From Paenibacillus ginsengarvi (GTDB lineage Bacteria > Bacillota > Bacilli > Paenibacillales > NBRC-103111), in the NCBI RefSeq assembly GCF_003626695.1, contig NZ_RBAH01000007.1:186001-250000 (forward strand): DNA of 64,000 bases. Direction: 5' to 3'. The position numbers were made by a program, and so were the translations under genes. Shown here piece after piece: positions 44,698 to 53,355 of this stretch (positions are counted from its first letter, which is position 1; every line of letters begins with the position of its first letter). Below the pieces are notes generated by a model. The model searched no databases, had not been told where the DNA came from, and worked only from the letters and a program-made list of their open reading frames with translations.

Positions 44698-45023
44698 CGG
44701 TATGCCTCCCTTTGTCCGCAAATCTCACTTGTAACCCGATTTTAATGCGAAGTACCCTTATTCAGCAAATATATAAAACCAATATCTATAATAGCTATCA
44801 CCTATAACTTTGGTAGTTGGAACAACGAAAAAGGTCCATACAATGCAAAAATCCCACCTTCAACAGGCGGGAGTAATGATTTTTGACATATATAAACACA
44901 AGTAGGATATCCTCGACATCCATATTATTAGTATAAACGACGGCTGATTATAAGTCTATACTTTTTCCGTTTTTTCCCGTAATTTCTTAGGGGTAATGCA
45001 AAAAACCTCCAGGAGGTTCTTCC
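44698..45023. other. AT-rich intergenic stretch before the ABC exporter
   Basis: 326 bases with no supported gene. It contains a hairpin at about 44847-44884 (TCCC.CCT pairing with AGG.GGGA, then TTTTT-like end) and, just before the start, a perfect AACCTCC/GGAGGTT inverted repeat. Divergent promoter regions for leuB and the exporter probably lie here. Confidence 0.5.
45004..45018 (+). promoter_or_regulatory. Inverted repeat over the exporter ribosome-binding site
   Basis: AACCTCC at 45004-45010, one base, then GGAGGTT at 45012-45018. The right arm is the ribosome-binding site, six bases before the ATG at 45024. The stem could pair the site with its own complement. Confidence 0.4.
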
Positions 45024-46778
45024 ATGCCCCAATCCCCGATCCGAAGCAAAACCGGCTTCGCCATCCACAGACTCACCCCGTTCAAAGGCCGTATCGCCCT
45101 GCTGTTTTTGCTGCTGCTCACCGGCATCGCCCTGCAAATTTACAGCCCCCGTTATGTGCAGTTGTTTATCGATCAGGCGAAACAAGGGAGCGAGCTGTCC
45201 GTACTGACGACCAGCGCCCTTCTCTTCTTGCTGCTTACGTCGATACGCCAAGTTGTTACGGTAGCCGTGCAGGCCATGACCGGAGAGCTGACCTGGAACG
45301 TGACGAACCGGCTTCGGCTCGAGCTGGCCGGGCTCTGTCTCGAACGCGATTCAAACTTTCACAGTCGCCATACGCCCGGCGAGCTGCTGGAAAGAATCGA
45401 CGGAGACGCCAGCAAGCTGAACAACTTTTTGTCCGCTTTTATATTAAAAGTTATCGGCAACCATCTGCTGATCGTCGCCGCTGCAGCCGCCATCTGGTTC
45501 ATTCACCCCGTCGTCGGCGCTGCCGTCACCGGATTGTCCGCGCTTGCGCTGTATGTGCTGCACCGGATGGGCAGCTACGGAACTTCGACGGTGCGCCGTT
45601 ATTTGGCCGAATCGGCCGAACTGCTCGGCTACATGGAGGAACGAATCGCAGGGAGAGAAGATATTCGCGCCCTGAACGCAACCTCGCATGTGCTTGCCTC
45701 GTATTACGATCGTCTTCGCAGCTTGTACCGAACGCGCAAGCGGACAGGAGCCGTCCTCGGGATTACACTGAACGCCGGTGAAGTAACGCTCGCCGCCGTG
45801 CTTGCCGGGACGCTGCTTGCGCTTGGCCTTTTATCTTTGCACGGTGCGGACTTGACGATCGGCACGATATTTCTTGTGTACTACTACGTTACGATGCTGC
45901 TCGTTCCGCTGCGCAATATCGTAGCCGAAATGTCGGATTTGCAGCAGGCCGGAGCTGCGCTGCACCGCGTGGGCGAGCTGCTTGCCGAAGGACGTTCGGC
46001 GGAAGCGTCCCCCTCTTCCGAAAACTGCCGCTTGACCGGAGAAGGTTCATTATCCGTCCGTTTCGAGCAGGTGACGTTCGGGTATGAGGTGGCGAATCCG
46101 GTCATACGAGCTTTAAGCTTCGAGGTCCCGGCAGGTCGGACGATCGGTATCGTCGGCAGAACGGGCAGCGGCAAATCGACGATCGCCAAGCTGCTGTTCC
46201 GACTGTTCGAAACTCAGCAGGGAACGATTACAATCGGCGGCGACGATATCCGCAGCCTCGATCAGGACAGCCTCCGCTCACGGATCGCCTACATCCCGCA
46301 GTCCACCCAGCTGTTCGAAGGAACGCTGCGCGACAACATCACGATGTTCGATCCGTCCGTTTCAAACGACGAGCTGTATGAAACGATGCGAATACTGCAC
46401 ATGAACGTATGGCTAGAGCACTTCCCGCAATCACTCGATAAACTCGTCAGCCGGGACGGACAAAATTTGTCTGCCGGAGAGGCGCAGTTGATCGCATTTG
46501 CGCGAGCTTTTCTGAAGCGGCCGGGCATCGTCATCATGGACGAAGCTTCCTCGCGGATCGACCCTGCGACGGAGCGGACGATCGCAGAGGCCGTTGCCAG
46601 GCTGATGTCGGGCCGGACGGTGCTGGTCATCGCTCATAAGCTCGATACGGTGGCGAGTATGGACTATATGCTGGTTATGCAGAACGGCACGGCGGCCGAG
46701 TTCGGAGAGACGCGGCAGCTGGCGCAAGATCCGTCGAGCGTTTATGCATCCATGCTGCGGAAAGCGAGGGAAGCGTAA
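45024..46778 (+). CDS. ABC exporter half-transporter, first subunit
   Basis: 584 residues: an N-terminal membrane domain (about 20-310) and a C-terminal ATPase. Walker A is GIVGRTGSGKSTI, Walker B IVIMDEASSRID with the catalytic Glu, and the H-loop IAHK is intact. The signature is altered (LSAGE instead of LSGGQ). It overlaps the next subunit by one base (TAATG), so the two very likely form a heterodimer. Substrate unknown. Confidence 0.9.
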   Translation: MPQSPIRSKTGFAIHRLTPFKGRIALLFLLLLTGIALQIYSPRYVQLFIDQAKQGSELSVLTTSALLFLLLTSIRQVVTVAVQAMTGELTWNVTNRLRLELAGLCLERDSNFHSRHTPGELLERIDGDASKLNNFLSAFILKVIGNHLLIVAAAAAIWFIHPVVGAAVTGLSALALYVLHRMGSYGTSTVRRYLAESAELLGYMEERIAGREDIRALNATSHVLASYYDRLRSLYRTRKRTGAVLGITLNAGEVTLAAVLAGTLLALGLLSLHGADLTIGTIFLVYYYVTMLLVPLRNIVAEMSDLQQAGAALHRVGELLAEGRSAEASPSSENCRLTGEGSLSVRFEQVTFGYEVANPVIRALSFEVPAGRTIGIVGRTGSGKSTIAKLLFRLFETQQGTITIGGDDIRSLDQDSLRSRIAYIPQSTQLFEGTLRDNITMFDPSVSNDELYETMRILHMNVWLEHFPQSLDKLVSRDGQNLSAGEAQLIAFARAFLKRPGIVIMDEASSRIDPATERTIAEAVARLMSGRTVLVIAHKLDTVASMDYMLVMQNGTAAEFGETRQLAQDPSSVYASMLRKAREA

Positions 46779-48508
46779 TGCGCGACGTATGGGTCGTTCT
46801 AAAAGCGATGTTTCTGTACGCGCCGATCCGGTACGGCACAGTCGCATTCTTACGCATTGTCGGCTATGGCGGCTTGGGCGTCCTTACCGGCCTGCTTATA
46901 AAACGCTTCTTCGATGAGGCGTCCGCTTCAAGGCTGACGGCTTCTTCGGTGATTGGGCTGGCGGCGCTGCTGCTGATCGTTCCGCTCGTTCAAGCGTTCT
47001 CCTATTATCTCGATCTTTCGCTCAGCTACGGATGGACGGAAATTATTCGCGCCATTTTCCGCCGCAACCTGTTCCGATTCGCGCTCGAACATCCGGGTGC
47101 GTCGCCGCTGCCGGTCAGCCACGGGAAACTGATGAACATCATCCGCACCGACGCGGCCGTGCCGGAGTCGCTCATGTGGGATTTGCCGTATTTTCTCGCC
47201 TATACGCTGTTCTCCCTGTGCGGCTTGGCCGTGCTCGGCGCTATTGATGCGGTGACGACCGCCTCGCTGTTCGTTCCGATGCTCCTTGCCGTCATCGCCT
47301 CGCAAATGCTGAAGCGCCGTATCGGCTATCATTACGAGCGGCAGCAGAAAACGTCCGACCGTTTCCTCGGTTTGCTCTCGGACATACTCCGTCATCACGA
47401 GACGATTCGCATCAACAGCGCTTCCCCCGCCTTCTTGAACCGACTGGCCGCTGCGGCCGAAGAACGGGCGACTGCCGGGAAGAGAAACACCTTGTTTCAA
47501 GCGCTGCTCGGCTCCGTCTACGAATATATCGTAGGCGCAGGCATCGTGCTGCTATTGCTGCTCATCAGCGGAAACATGCGTACCGGCGGCGTCACGGTCG
47601 GCAGCTTCACGCTGTTTATTTTTTTCCTCGGTTATGTGTCGAACGCGATTCGGATGATGTCTACTGTAACTGCGGGCTTCAAAAAGGCGGAATCCGCGCT
47701 GTCCCGAATCGCGGAGCTGTTCGGCGAGGAGTCCGTCCGCAAGCTGACCCGGCACGATTCGCTTTATCTGGATGCGGCTCCTCCCCTAACTCCGGCACCG
47801 ACGCGTTCCGGGCGTCTGGAACGAATGGAGCTTCGCCGTCTTGGCTACCGCTATCCGGGTACGGACCGAGGGATCGACGACATCGGCTTCTCGCTTCCTC
47901 GCGCCTCGATAACAGTCATTACCGGTCCGGTAGGCGCGGGCAAAACGACGCTGCTGCGTACGGTTCTCGGACTGCTCGAAGGCAGAACCGGAGATGTCGT
48001 CTGGCACGGCTCCGCTCTTCCCGATCCGGGCTATGCTCCGGTCCCTCCGCTGGCGGGTTACGTCCCGCAAATTCCGTCCTTGTACAGCGGAACGCTGCGA
48101 GATAATCTGCTGCTCGGTTATCCCGATGATTCGCTCGAGGAAGCGCTGCACGTGTCGATGCTGGAAGACGAAATGACTCTTTTTCCGGACGGTCTGGATA
48201 CACGGGTCGGCCCGAACGGGGCGACCTTGTCCGGCGGACAGAGACAACGCCTCGCCATCGCAAGGATGATCGTCCGCAAGGCCGAGCTGTGGGTGCTCGA
48301 CGACATTTCCAGCGCTTTGGATGCCGATACGGAAATCCGTCTATGGCAGCGGATCGACAAGGTTCGCAGGCGCGAAGGCATCACTTGCCTCGTAGTCAGC
48401 AACAAGCCGTACGTGACCGCCTATGCCGACCAGATGCTTACGCTCGAAGACGGCAAGATCGTCAGCTCAAAATCCCGTTCGGCCGATCGCCCTGCGTCAC
48501 GGGCTTGA
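46778..48508 (+). CDS. ABC exporter half-transporter, second subunit
   Basis: 576 residues with the same layout. Walker A GPVGAGKTTLL, canonical signature LSGGQRQRLAIARM, but Walker B ends LDDISSALD with Asp instead of the catalytic Glu, and the H-loop reads VVSNK instead of a His. With the partner's altered signature this places all defects at one composite ATP site. Hence a heterodimeric exporter with one degenerate site is the likely form. Substrate unknown; a drug or peptide exporter is possible. Confidence 0.9.
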   Translation: MRDVWVVLKAMFLYAPIRYGTVAFLRIVGYGGLGVLTGLLIKRFFDEASASRLTASSVIGLAALLLIVPLVQAFSYYLDLSLSYGWTEIIRAIFRRNLFRFALEHPGASPLPVSHGKLMNIIRTDAAVPESLMWDLPYFLAYTLFSLCGLAVLGAIDAVTTASLFVPMLLAVIASQMLKRRIGYHYERQQKTSDRFLGLLSDILRHHETIRINSASPAFLNRLAAAAEERATAGKRNTLFQALLGSVYEYIVGAGIVLLLLLISGNMRTGGVTVGSFTLFIFFLGYVSNAIRMMSTVTAGFKKAESALSRIAELFGEESVRKLTRHDSLYLDAAPPLTPAPTRSGRLERMELRRLGYRYPGTDRGIDDIGFSLPRASITVITGPVGAGKTTLLRTVLGLLEGRTGDVVWHGSALPDPGYAPVPPLAGYVPQIPSLYSGTLRDNLLLGYPDDSLEEALHVSMLEDEMTLFPDGLDTRVGPNGATLSGGQRQRLAIARMIVRKAELWVLDDISSALDADTEIRLWQRIDKVRRREGITCLVVSNKPYVTAYADQMLTLEDGKIVSSKSRSADRPASRA

Positions 48509-48646
48509 GCTTTACTTCCCTGTTATCCCGGCCCGAGGATAAACCTACCATTTCATGAAAATGTGGGGCGTATTGCCTTACATGTCAACATTTTGGCAAT
48601 GAAATCCCTTCCCGACCAAGTTACAATATCTATCAGGAGGGATGAC

Positions 48647-49336
48647 ATGAAAAAGAAGATTATTAGTCTTGTTTCTATCGCCGCCATATCGCTGACCATC
48701 TCCACTAGCGCCTTCGCCTCGCCGGGAACGGTAGAACGATCGGTAAACTTCCGTTCGGCGCCTTCTACAGGCAGCTCGGTTTATCAACTGATCAAATCCG
48801 GTTCGTCTATCGATATTTTGGAGAAAGTAAACTCTTATTGGTACAAAGTTTCGTATAACGGAAAAGTAGGCTACGTGTCTACCGACTACGTGAAAGCCTC
48901 TGGCGGCAGCTCGTCAGGCGGATCTTCCGGAGGATCGCCGGGCAACCCTTCGTCCTCATCAAAGGTGGACCGCATCATCGCTCACGCCCAGGCGCTCAAA
49001 GGCATAGTCCATTATTCATACGGCGTCAACAAACCGACCTCGGTCATGGACTGCTCCGCTTTTACCAAATACGTATTCGGACTTGAAGGCATCTCGCTCA
49101 AATGGGGCACGCGTTACCAGAAGGACGCCGGCAGCTTCGTCTCCAAGAGCAATTTGCAGAAAGGCGATCTCGTCTTTTTCTCGACAAGCACAAAAGGCAC
49201 GATCGGCCATGTCGGCATATACATAGGAAACGGACAAATGATACATAACAGCCCTTCGTTCGACGGAGTCGGCATCTCCTCGATCAATTCGGGCTACTGG
49301 GCCGACCGTTACGTGACGGCTCGCCGCGTGCTGTAG
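48647..49336 (+). CDS. Secreted NlpC/P60 peptidase with SH3 domain
   Basis: 229 residues. Signal peptide of about 25 residues, then one bacterial SH3 domain (26-84), a Ser/Gly linker (86-105), and a C-terminal NlpC/P60 domain (about 106-229). Catalytic residues are Cys136 in MDCSAF, His188 in IGHVGIYIG, and a third polar residue at His200/Asn201. Such enzymes cut the gamma-D-Glu-diaminopimelate link in peptidoglycan. AGGAGG precedes the ATG at 48647. A terminator follows. Confidence 0.93.
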   Translation: MKKKIISLVSIAAISLTISTSAFASPGTVERSVNFRSAPSTGSSVYQLIKSGSSIDILEKVNSYWYKVSYNGKVGYVSTDYVKASGGSSSGGSSGGSPGNPSSSSKVDRIIAHAQALKGIVHYSYGVNKPTSVMDCSAFTKYVFGLEGISLKWGTRYQKDAGSFVSKSNLQKGDLVFFSTSTKGTIGHVGIYIGNGQMIHNSPSFDGVGISSINSGYWADRYVTARRVL

Positions 49337-49357
49337 AGGTACATAACAAGCAAGGAT

Positions 49358-49398
49358 GACGCTTCGATGCGCTTTATGCGCTTCGGGCGTCTTTTTTT
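49358..49398 (+). terminator. Terminator after the NlpC/P60 gene
   Basis: GACGC at 49358-49362 pairs with GCGTC at 49387-49391, with an inner TGCGC-type stem, followed by T7 at 49392-49398. Confidence 0.85.
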
Positions 49399-49443
49399 CC
49401 GTTCATGACAGGTAGTTACACAACAGAGGAAACGAAATAATGG

Positions 49444-49449
49444 TATAAT
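49444..49449 (+). promoter_or_regulatory. Extended -10 element ahead of the Rpn-family remnant
   Basis: TGGTATAAT at 49441-49449 is an extended -10 hexamer. No clear -35 is seen. It lies 30 bases ahead of the ATG at 49479. Confidence 0.35.
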
Positions 49450-49478
49450 AGTGTTGATAAGGAATGGAGCTGATTCGG

Positions 49479-49841
49479 ATGCACGACCTGCTTGACCCCA
49501 AGAATGATTTTGTCTTTAAGCGAATCTTTGGCAGCGAAGAACCGCAATTAGGCAAAGCGATGACGGCATTGGAATATTTGAGCCAAAGTGCGGAAGTGCG
49601 ACGGCTGTACGAGATGAGGCAAAAGGCGCTGCATGACGAGGTTTCCATGCTCGAAAGGGCTCGCGAGGAAGGAGAACGCAGAGGTCGAGAGCAAGGCCGG
49701 GAGCAAGGCCGGGAACAAGGTCTGTATGAAAAATCCGCAGAAATCGCTCGAAAAATGCTTGCCAAAGGCAATGAGATCGATGAAATTGTGGAGTTGTCGG
49801 GATTAACCGCTGAGGAGATTGAGCGGTTGAAAGCTCATTAA
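49479..49841 (+). pseudogene. Internally deleted Rpn/PDDEXK-family transposase-like gene
   Basis: 120 residues. The first 16 (MHDLLDPKNDFVFKRIFGSEE) and the last 75 (LEYLSQSAEVRRLYEMRQKALHDE, then the REQG-repeat tail) are typical of the Rpn/YhgA-like family, normally near 280-300 residues. The central PD-(D/E)XK nuclease core between them is missing, though the frame is kept. A GGAG site precedes the ATG at 49479. It may be an inactive remnant or a small partner form. No transposon ends were seen. Confidence 0.65.
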
Positions 49842-49984
49842 GAGCCAAGCATCGCCCGCCCAAAATCATTACTTAATTCGGAGACTGCCACGCAAAAGAA
49901 TGCACCATCCGGCACCGGAACCTGGCAACTGCCGAGCCAGGCTTGACCCGTGGCCTTTGACAGGTAGATGCGTATGCGATGAGC

Positions 49985-50007
49985 GAAGGGGCCTGAGGGC
50001 CCTTTTT
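49985..50007 (+). terminator. Short terminator ahead of lutR
   Basis: GGGCC at 49989-49993 pairs with GGCCC at 49998-50002, extended by A:T pairs into the T5 tail at 50003-50007. Confidence 0.6.
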
Positions 50008-50084
50008 CGCACCAGCTCCCCCTTTCCATTCCTCCGGCCGTCTATGCTACAATAGAATCTATTAGTCTGCCTGGAGGAACTGAA

Positions 50085-50822
50085 ATGGAAGTTAGACGCA
50101 TCGCAAACCGTAAAATATACGAGCAAATCGCCGAGCAGATTCAAGAGCAGATCGTAAGCGGCAGGCTGACGCCCGGCCAGAAGCTGCCCTCCACGCGGGA
50201 GCTGACCGAGCGTTATCAAGTCGGACGTTCGACGATGCGTGAAGCGCTCAGCATGCTCAAAGCAATGGGACTAATCGAAATCCGCCAGGGCGAAGGCTGC
50301 TTCGTCCGCAGCCCCCAAGAGGCGGAAGTGGAAGTGCCCCGGTTCGAGCATTTGTTCACAAGCATGGAGGCGGTTGTCGAGCTGCTAGAGGCACGCATCT
50401 CGCTCGAGGTGGCGAACGCCGGACTGGCCGCAGTGAAGCGTACCGACGACGACGTTGCCGCGCTTGAGGCCGTACTTGCGGATATGGACAACGAGCGGGC
50501 AACGGAAACGGTCGGCGAGAAGCAGGATATGCGCTTTCACCTGACGCTGGCGAGGGCGACGCACAATTCGATTATGGTAAAGCTGCTCGAGACGATCTCG
50601 GCGCAAGTCGAGCTGACTATCCGCGAAACCCGCCGGGTTAGGCTATATGCGAACAAAGAAATCGCCGGCCAGCTGTGGCGCGAGCACAAGGCGATTGCCG
50701 ACGCGGTATCGGCGCGCGATCCGGAGCAAGCGCAGGCGGCGATGCGGCGGCATCTGATTCACGTGGAAGAAGAAATTATGAAGCATTGGCGGCGGCAAAG
50801 CGGCTCTCCCGCGCAGCCGTAG
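50085..50822 (+). CDS. lutR: GntR/FadR-family regulator of the lactate operon
   Basis: 245 residues. N-terminal winged helix (KIYEQIAEQIQEQIVSGRLTPGQKLPSTRELTERYQVGRSTMREALSMLKAMGLIEIRQGEGCFV) and a helical FadR-type C-terminal ligand domain with the metal-coordinating pattern (DMRFHLTLARATHN). The gene directly precedes lutABC on the same strand, so control of lactate oxidation is likely. AGGAGG-like GGAGGA precedes the ATG. The symbol is by context. Confidence 0.85.
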   Translation: MEVRRIANRKIYEQIAEQIQEQIVSGRLTPGQKLPSTRELTERYQVGRSTMREALSMLKAMGLIEIRQGEGCFVRSPQEAEVEVPRFEHLFTSMEAVVELLEARISLEVANAGLAAVKRTDDDVAALEAVLADMDNERATETVGEKQDMRFHLTLARATHNSIMVKLLETISAQVELTIRETRRVRLYANKEIAGQLWREHKAIADAVSARDPEQAQAAMRRHLIHVEEEIMKHWRRQSGSPAQP

Positions 50823-51085
50823 GCTTACGGAACATAACAGCCGCTACAAGGGGCTGTTATTTCCGCCGCGCGAATGGCCGTAGCGGAACACCGGCCCGGG
50901 CGAGCATATCCTGTTTTCGCAACATATCCGGGCAGCACCCTCTCCCCTTCCCAATACAAAGCGTTTCAAACGCCGGTGAAGGCGAAAAAATATCTTTTCT
51001 TTTCATTAGTTGTCTGATAACCTGATAATTAGATGACTTCGAATAACAAGTCCAGCCTACTCCAGAAAGAGGGGTTCCCATTTCC
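50823..51085. other. Intergenic region between lutR and lutABC
   Basis: ATAACAGCC at 50834-50842 pairs perfectly with GGCTGTTAT at 50852-50860 and probably terminates lutR. Near 51010-51035 a stretch of the form TCTGATAACCTGATAATTAGA is a candidate operator for LutR, but the match to a known site is weak. Confidence 0.45.
50834..50860 (+). terminator. Terminator after lutR
   Basis: Nine-base perfect stem ATAACAGCC/GGCTGTTAT with a nine-base loop; the tail TTCC is weak in T. Confidence 0.55.
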
Positions 51086-51817
51086 ATGAAAGTATCGCTA
51101 TTTATAACATGTCTGGCCGACATGATGTATCCGGAGGTTGGCGAAAGCGTCGTCCGGCTGCTGCATAAGTACGGCTGCGAGGTCGATTTCCCTGAGCTGC
51201 AAACATGCTGCGGACAACCCGCGTTCAACAGCGGCTACCAGGACGAGGCGCGTGTTGTGGCTCGGCAGTGGATTCGTGCGTTCGAGCACAGCGACTATAT
51301 CGTCTCCCCTTCCGGCTCCTGCACCGGCATGATTCATCACTACTACCCGCAGCTGTTCGAGGGAGAGCCTGAATGGAAAGCAAAAGCGGAAGCATTGATC
51401 GCAAAAACGTACGAGTTCTCGCAATTTCTCGTTCAAGTGCTCGGCGTAACCGATGTCGGCGCTTCGTTCCCGCACAAGGCAACCTACCACCCTTCCTGCC
51501 ACGCCATGCGGCTGCTCGGAGTGAAGACCGAGCCGGCGGAGCTGATGAGCCGCATTCACGGTTTGGAACTGGTCGAGCTGCCGCATAAGGAAGACTGCTG
51601 CGGATTCGGCGGAACGTTCGCGGTGAAGATGGCCGATATGTCGGAAGCGATGGTTTGCGAGAAGGCGAAGCATGTGCTGGAGACGAACGCGGACGTGCTC
51701 GTCGGCACGGACATGGGCTGCCTGATGAACATCGAAGGCAGGCTGAACAAGGAAGGAAAACCGATCCGCGTTATGCATTTGGCGCAATTGCTGGAACAAG
51801 GAGGAACTTCACGATGA
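51086..51817 (+). CDS. lutA: L-lactate utilisation iron-sulfur protein LutA
   Basis: 243 residues. Two CCG-type cysteine-rich domains are visible: TCCGQPAFNSG (near 41) and EDCCGFGGTFAVK (near 170). It forms the L-lactate oxidising complex with LutB and LutC. It overlaps lutB by four bases (ATGA). Regulation by LutR upstream is likely. Confidence 0.95.
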   Translation: MKVSLFITCLADMMYPEVGESVVRLLHKYGCEVDFPELQTCCGQPAFNSGYQDEARVVARQWIRAFEHSDYIVSPSGSCTGMIHHYYPQLFEGEPEWKAKAEALIAKTYEFSQFLVQVLGVTDVGASFPHKATYHPSCHAMRLLGVKTEPAELMSRIHGLELVELPHKEDCCGFGGTFAVKMADMSEAMVCEKAKHVLETNADVLVGTDMGCLMNIEGRLNKEGKPIRVMHLAQLLEQGGTSR

Positions 51818-53355
51818 GCGGAACGACCCACGATACGGATACGCAGGCGGAAGCGCTTGCCAAGATCGGCAGCGGGCTGAAGAAGCGGACGGAGATCGCT
51901 CTTGGCGACCATTTTTTGCGCGGCGCGGTCGCCTTTACGACCGATAAGCTGAAAACCGGCAAGCTGAAAGCGATGGACGACTTCGGCGACTGGGAGACGT
52001 GGCGCGAGCGAGGGCGCGCCATCCGCGAGCACGTCGTGTCGAACCTCGATTATTATTTGACTCAGTTTTCTGACAATGTGGCGAAGGCAGGCGGTCATGT
52101 CCATTTTTGCCAAAGTGGCGAGGATGCGGTGCGGACGTTTCTGGATATCGCCCGCCAGTCGCAGGCGAAGCTGGTAGCCAAAGGCAAATCGATGGTGTCG
52201 GAAGAAATTCATTTGAACCACCGGCTCGAGGAAATCGGCGTCGAAGCGATCGAAACGGATCTTGGCGAATATATTTTGCAGCTCGCGAAGGAAACGCCTT
52301 CGCATCTGATCATTCCGGCTATTCATAAAAACAAACAGCAGATCGCCGACTTGTTCTCGGAGCATTCTGGGGAAACATTCCCGCCGGAAACGCGGCAGCT
52401 CGCCGATTATGCCAGAAACCAGCTGCGGAACGTATTCCTTGAGGCGGATATCGGGCTGACCGGCTGCAACTTCGGCATTGCCGAGTCGGGCACAGTCACG
52501 CTCGTCTCGAACGAAGGCAACGCCCGGATGGTGTCGACGGTTCCGAAGGTGCATGTCGTTGTCATGGGCATGGAACGGCTCGTTCCGACGTTCGCCGACG
52601 TGGAAGTCATGCTGAACCTGCTCGCCCGCAGCGCGACCGGGCAAAAGCTGACGACGTATACGTCGTTCATTACAGGCCCGCGCCGCGAAGGCGATCTCGA
52701 CGGACCGGAGGAGCTGCACGTGCTCGTGCTGGACAACGGCCGTTCCTCGCAGCTCGGCGACCCGCAGTTCCAGGAGGTGCTGCACTGCATCCGCTGTGCC
52801 GCCTGTTTGAACGTATGTCCGGTATACCGCCAGGTCGGAGGCCACACGTACGGCTCGGTGTACAGCGGACCGATCGGCGCCGTGCTAACGCCGCTGCTTC
52901 AGCAGGACTACAAGGAAGCGGGCCAGCTCGCCTACGCTTCCAGCTTATGTGGGGCTTGCTATGAAGCTTGTCCGGTAAAAATACCGCTCCACGACATGCT
53001 CGTGCAGCTCCGGCATCGCAAAGTCAAGCTTAAGCTGACTCCGGCCGCCGAGCGCATCGCTTTCAAGTCGTTCGCCACCGCTTTCGGCAACGTCACCTTG
53101 TACCGGATGGCCAGCAAAGCGGCCTATTACATGCAGAAGCCGCTGCTGCGCAGCGGTGCGATCCGGCGCGCGCCGGCGCCGCTCTCCGGTTGGACGCAAT
53201 CGCGGTTTTTGCCGATGAAGCCGAAGCTGTCGTTCCGCGAGCGTTGGGAGAAGTTGCAGCACGAGCTGTCCGTCGGAAACACAAACGGAAGCGGTCACAG
53301 TAATGGACCAGGCAGCGAACCAAACAGCGGCAACGGAAAGGAGAACCGGCCATGA
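51814..53355 (+). CDS. lutB: L-lactate utilisation iron-sulfur protein LutB
   Basis: 513 residues. Ferredoxin-type clusters CIRCAACLNVCPVYR and CGACYEACPVK near residues 320-385, and an N-terminal LUD domain (GITEAGTITL-like stretch: ADIGLTGCNFGIAESGTVTLVSNEGNARM). AAGGAGG precedes the ATG, and the gene overlaps both neighbours by four bases. The tail is Asn/Gly/Ser-rich. Confidence 0.95.
   Translation: MSGTTHDTDTQAEALAKIGSGLKKRTEIALGDHFLRGAVAFTTDKLKTGKLKAMDDFGDWETWRERGRAIREHVVSNLDYYLTQFSDNVAKAGGHVHFCQSGEDAVRTFLDIARQSQAKLVAKGKSMVSEEIHLNHRLEEIGVEAIETDLGEYILQLAKETPSHLIIPAIHKNKQQIADLFSEHSGETFPPETRQLADYARNQLRNVFLEADIGLTGCNFGIAESGTVTLVSNEGNARMVSTVPKVHVVVMGMERLVPTFADVEVMLNLLARSATGQKLTTYTSFITGPRREGDLDGPEELHVLVLDNGRSSQLGDPQFQEVLHCIRCAACLNVCPVYRQVGGHTYGSVYSGPIGAVLTPLLQQDYKEAGQLAYASSLCGACYEACPVKIPLHDMLVQLRHRKVKLKLTPAAERIAFKSFATAFGNVTLYRMASKAAYYMQKPLLRSGAIRRAPAPLSGWTQSRFLPMKPKLSFRERWEKLQHELSVGNTNGSGHSNGPGSEPNSGNGKENRP

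Noticed and set aside
51010..51035. Firm LutR operator in front of lutA
   Set aside because: The TCTGAT...ATTAGA arrangement is only partly symmetrical and I cannot match it to a confirmed site, so it is left as a weak candidate in the region note.
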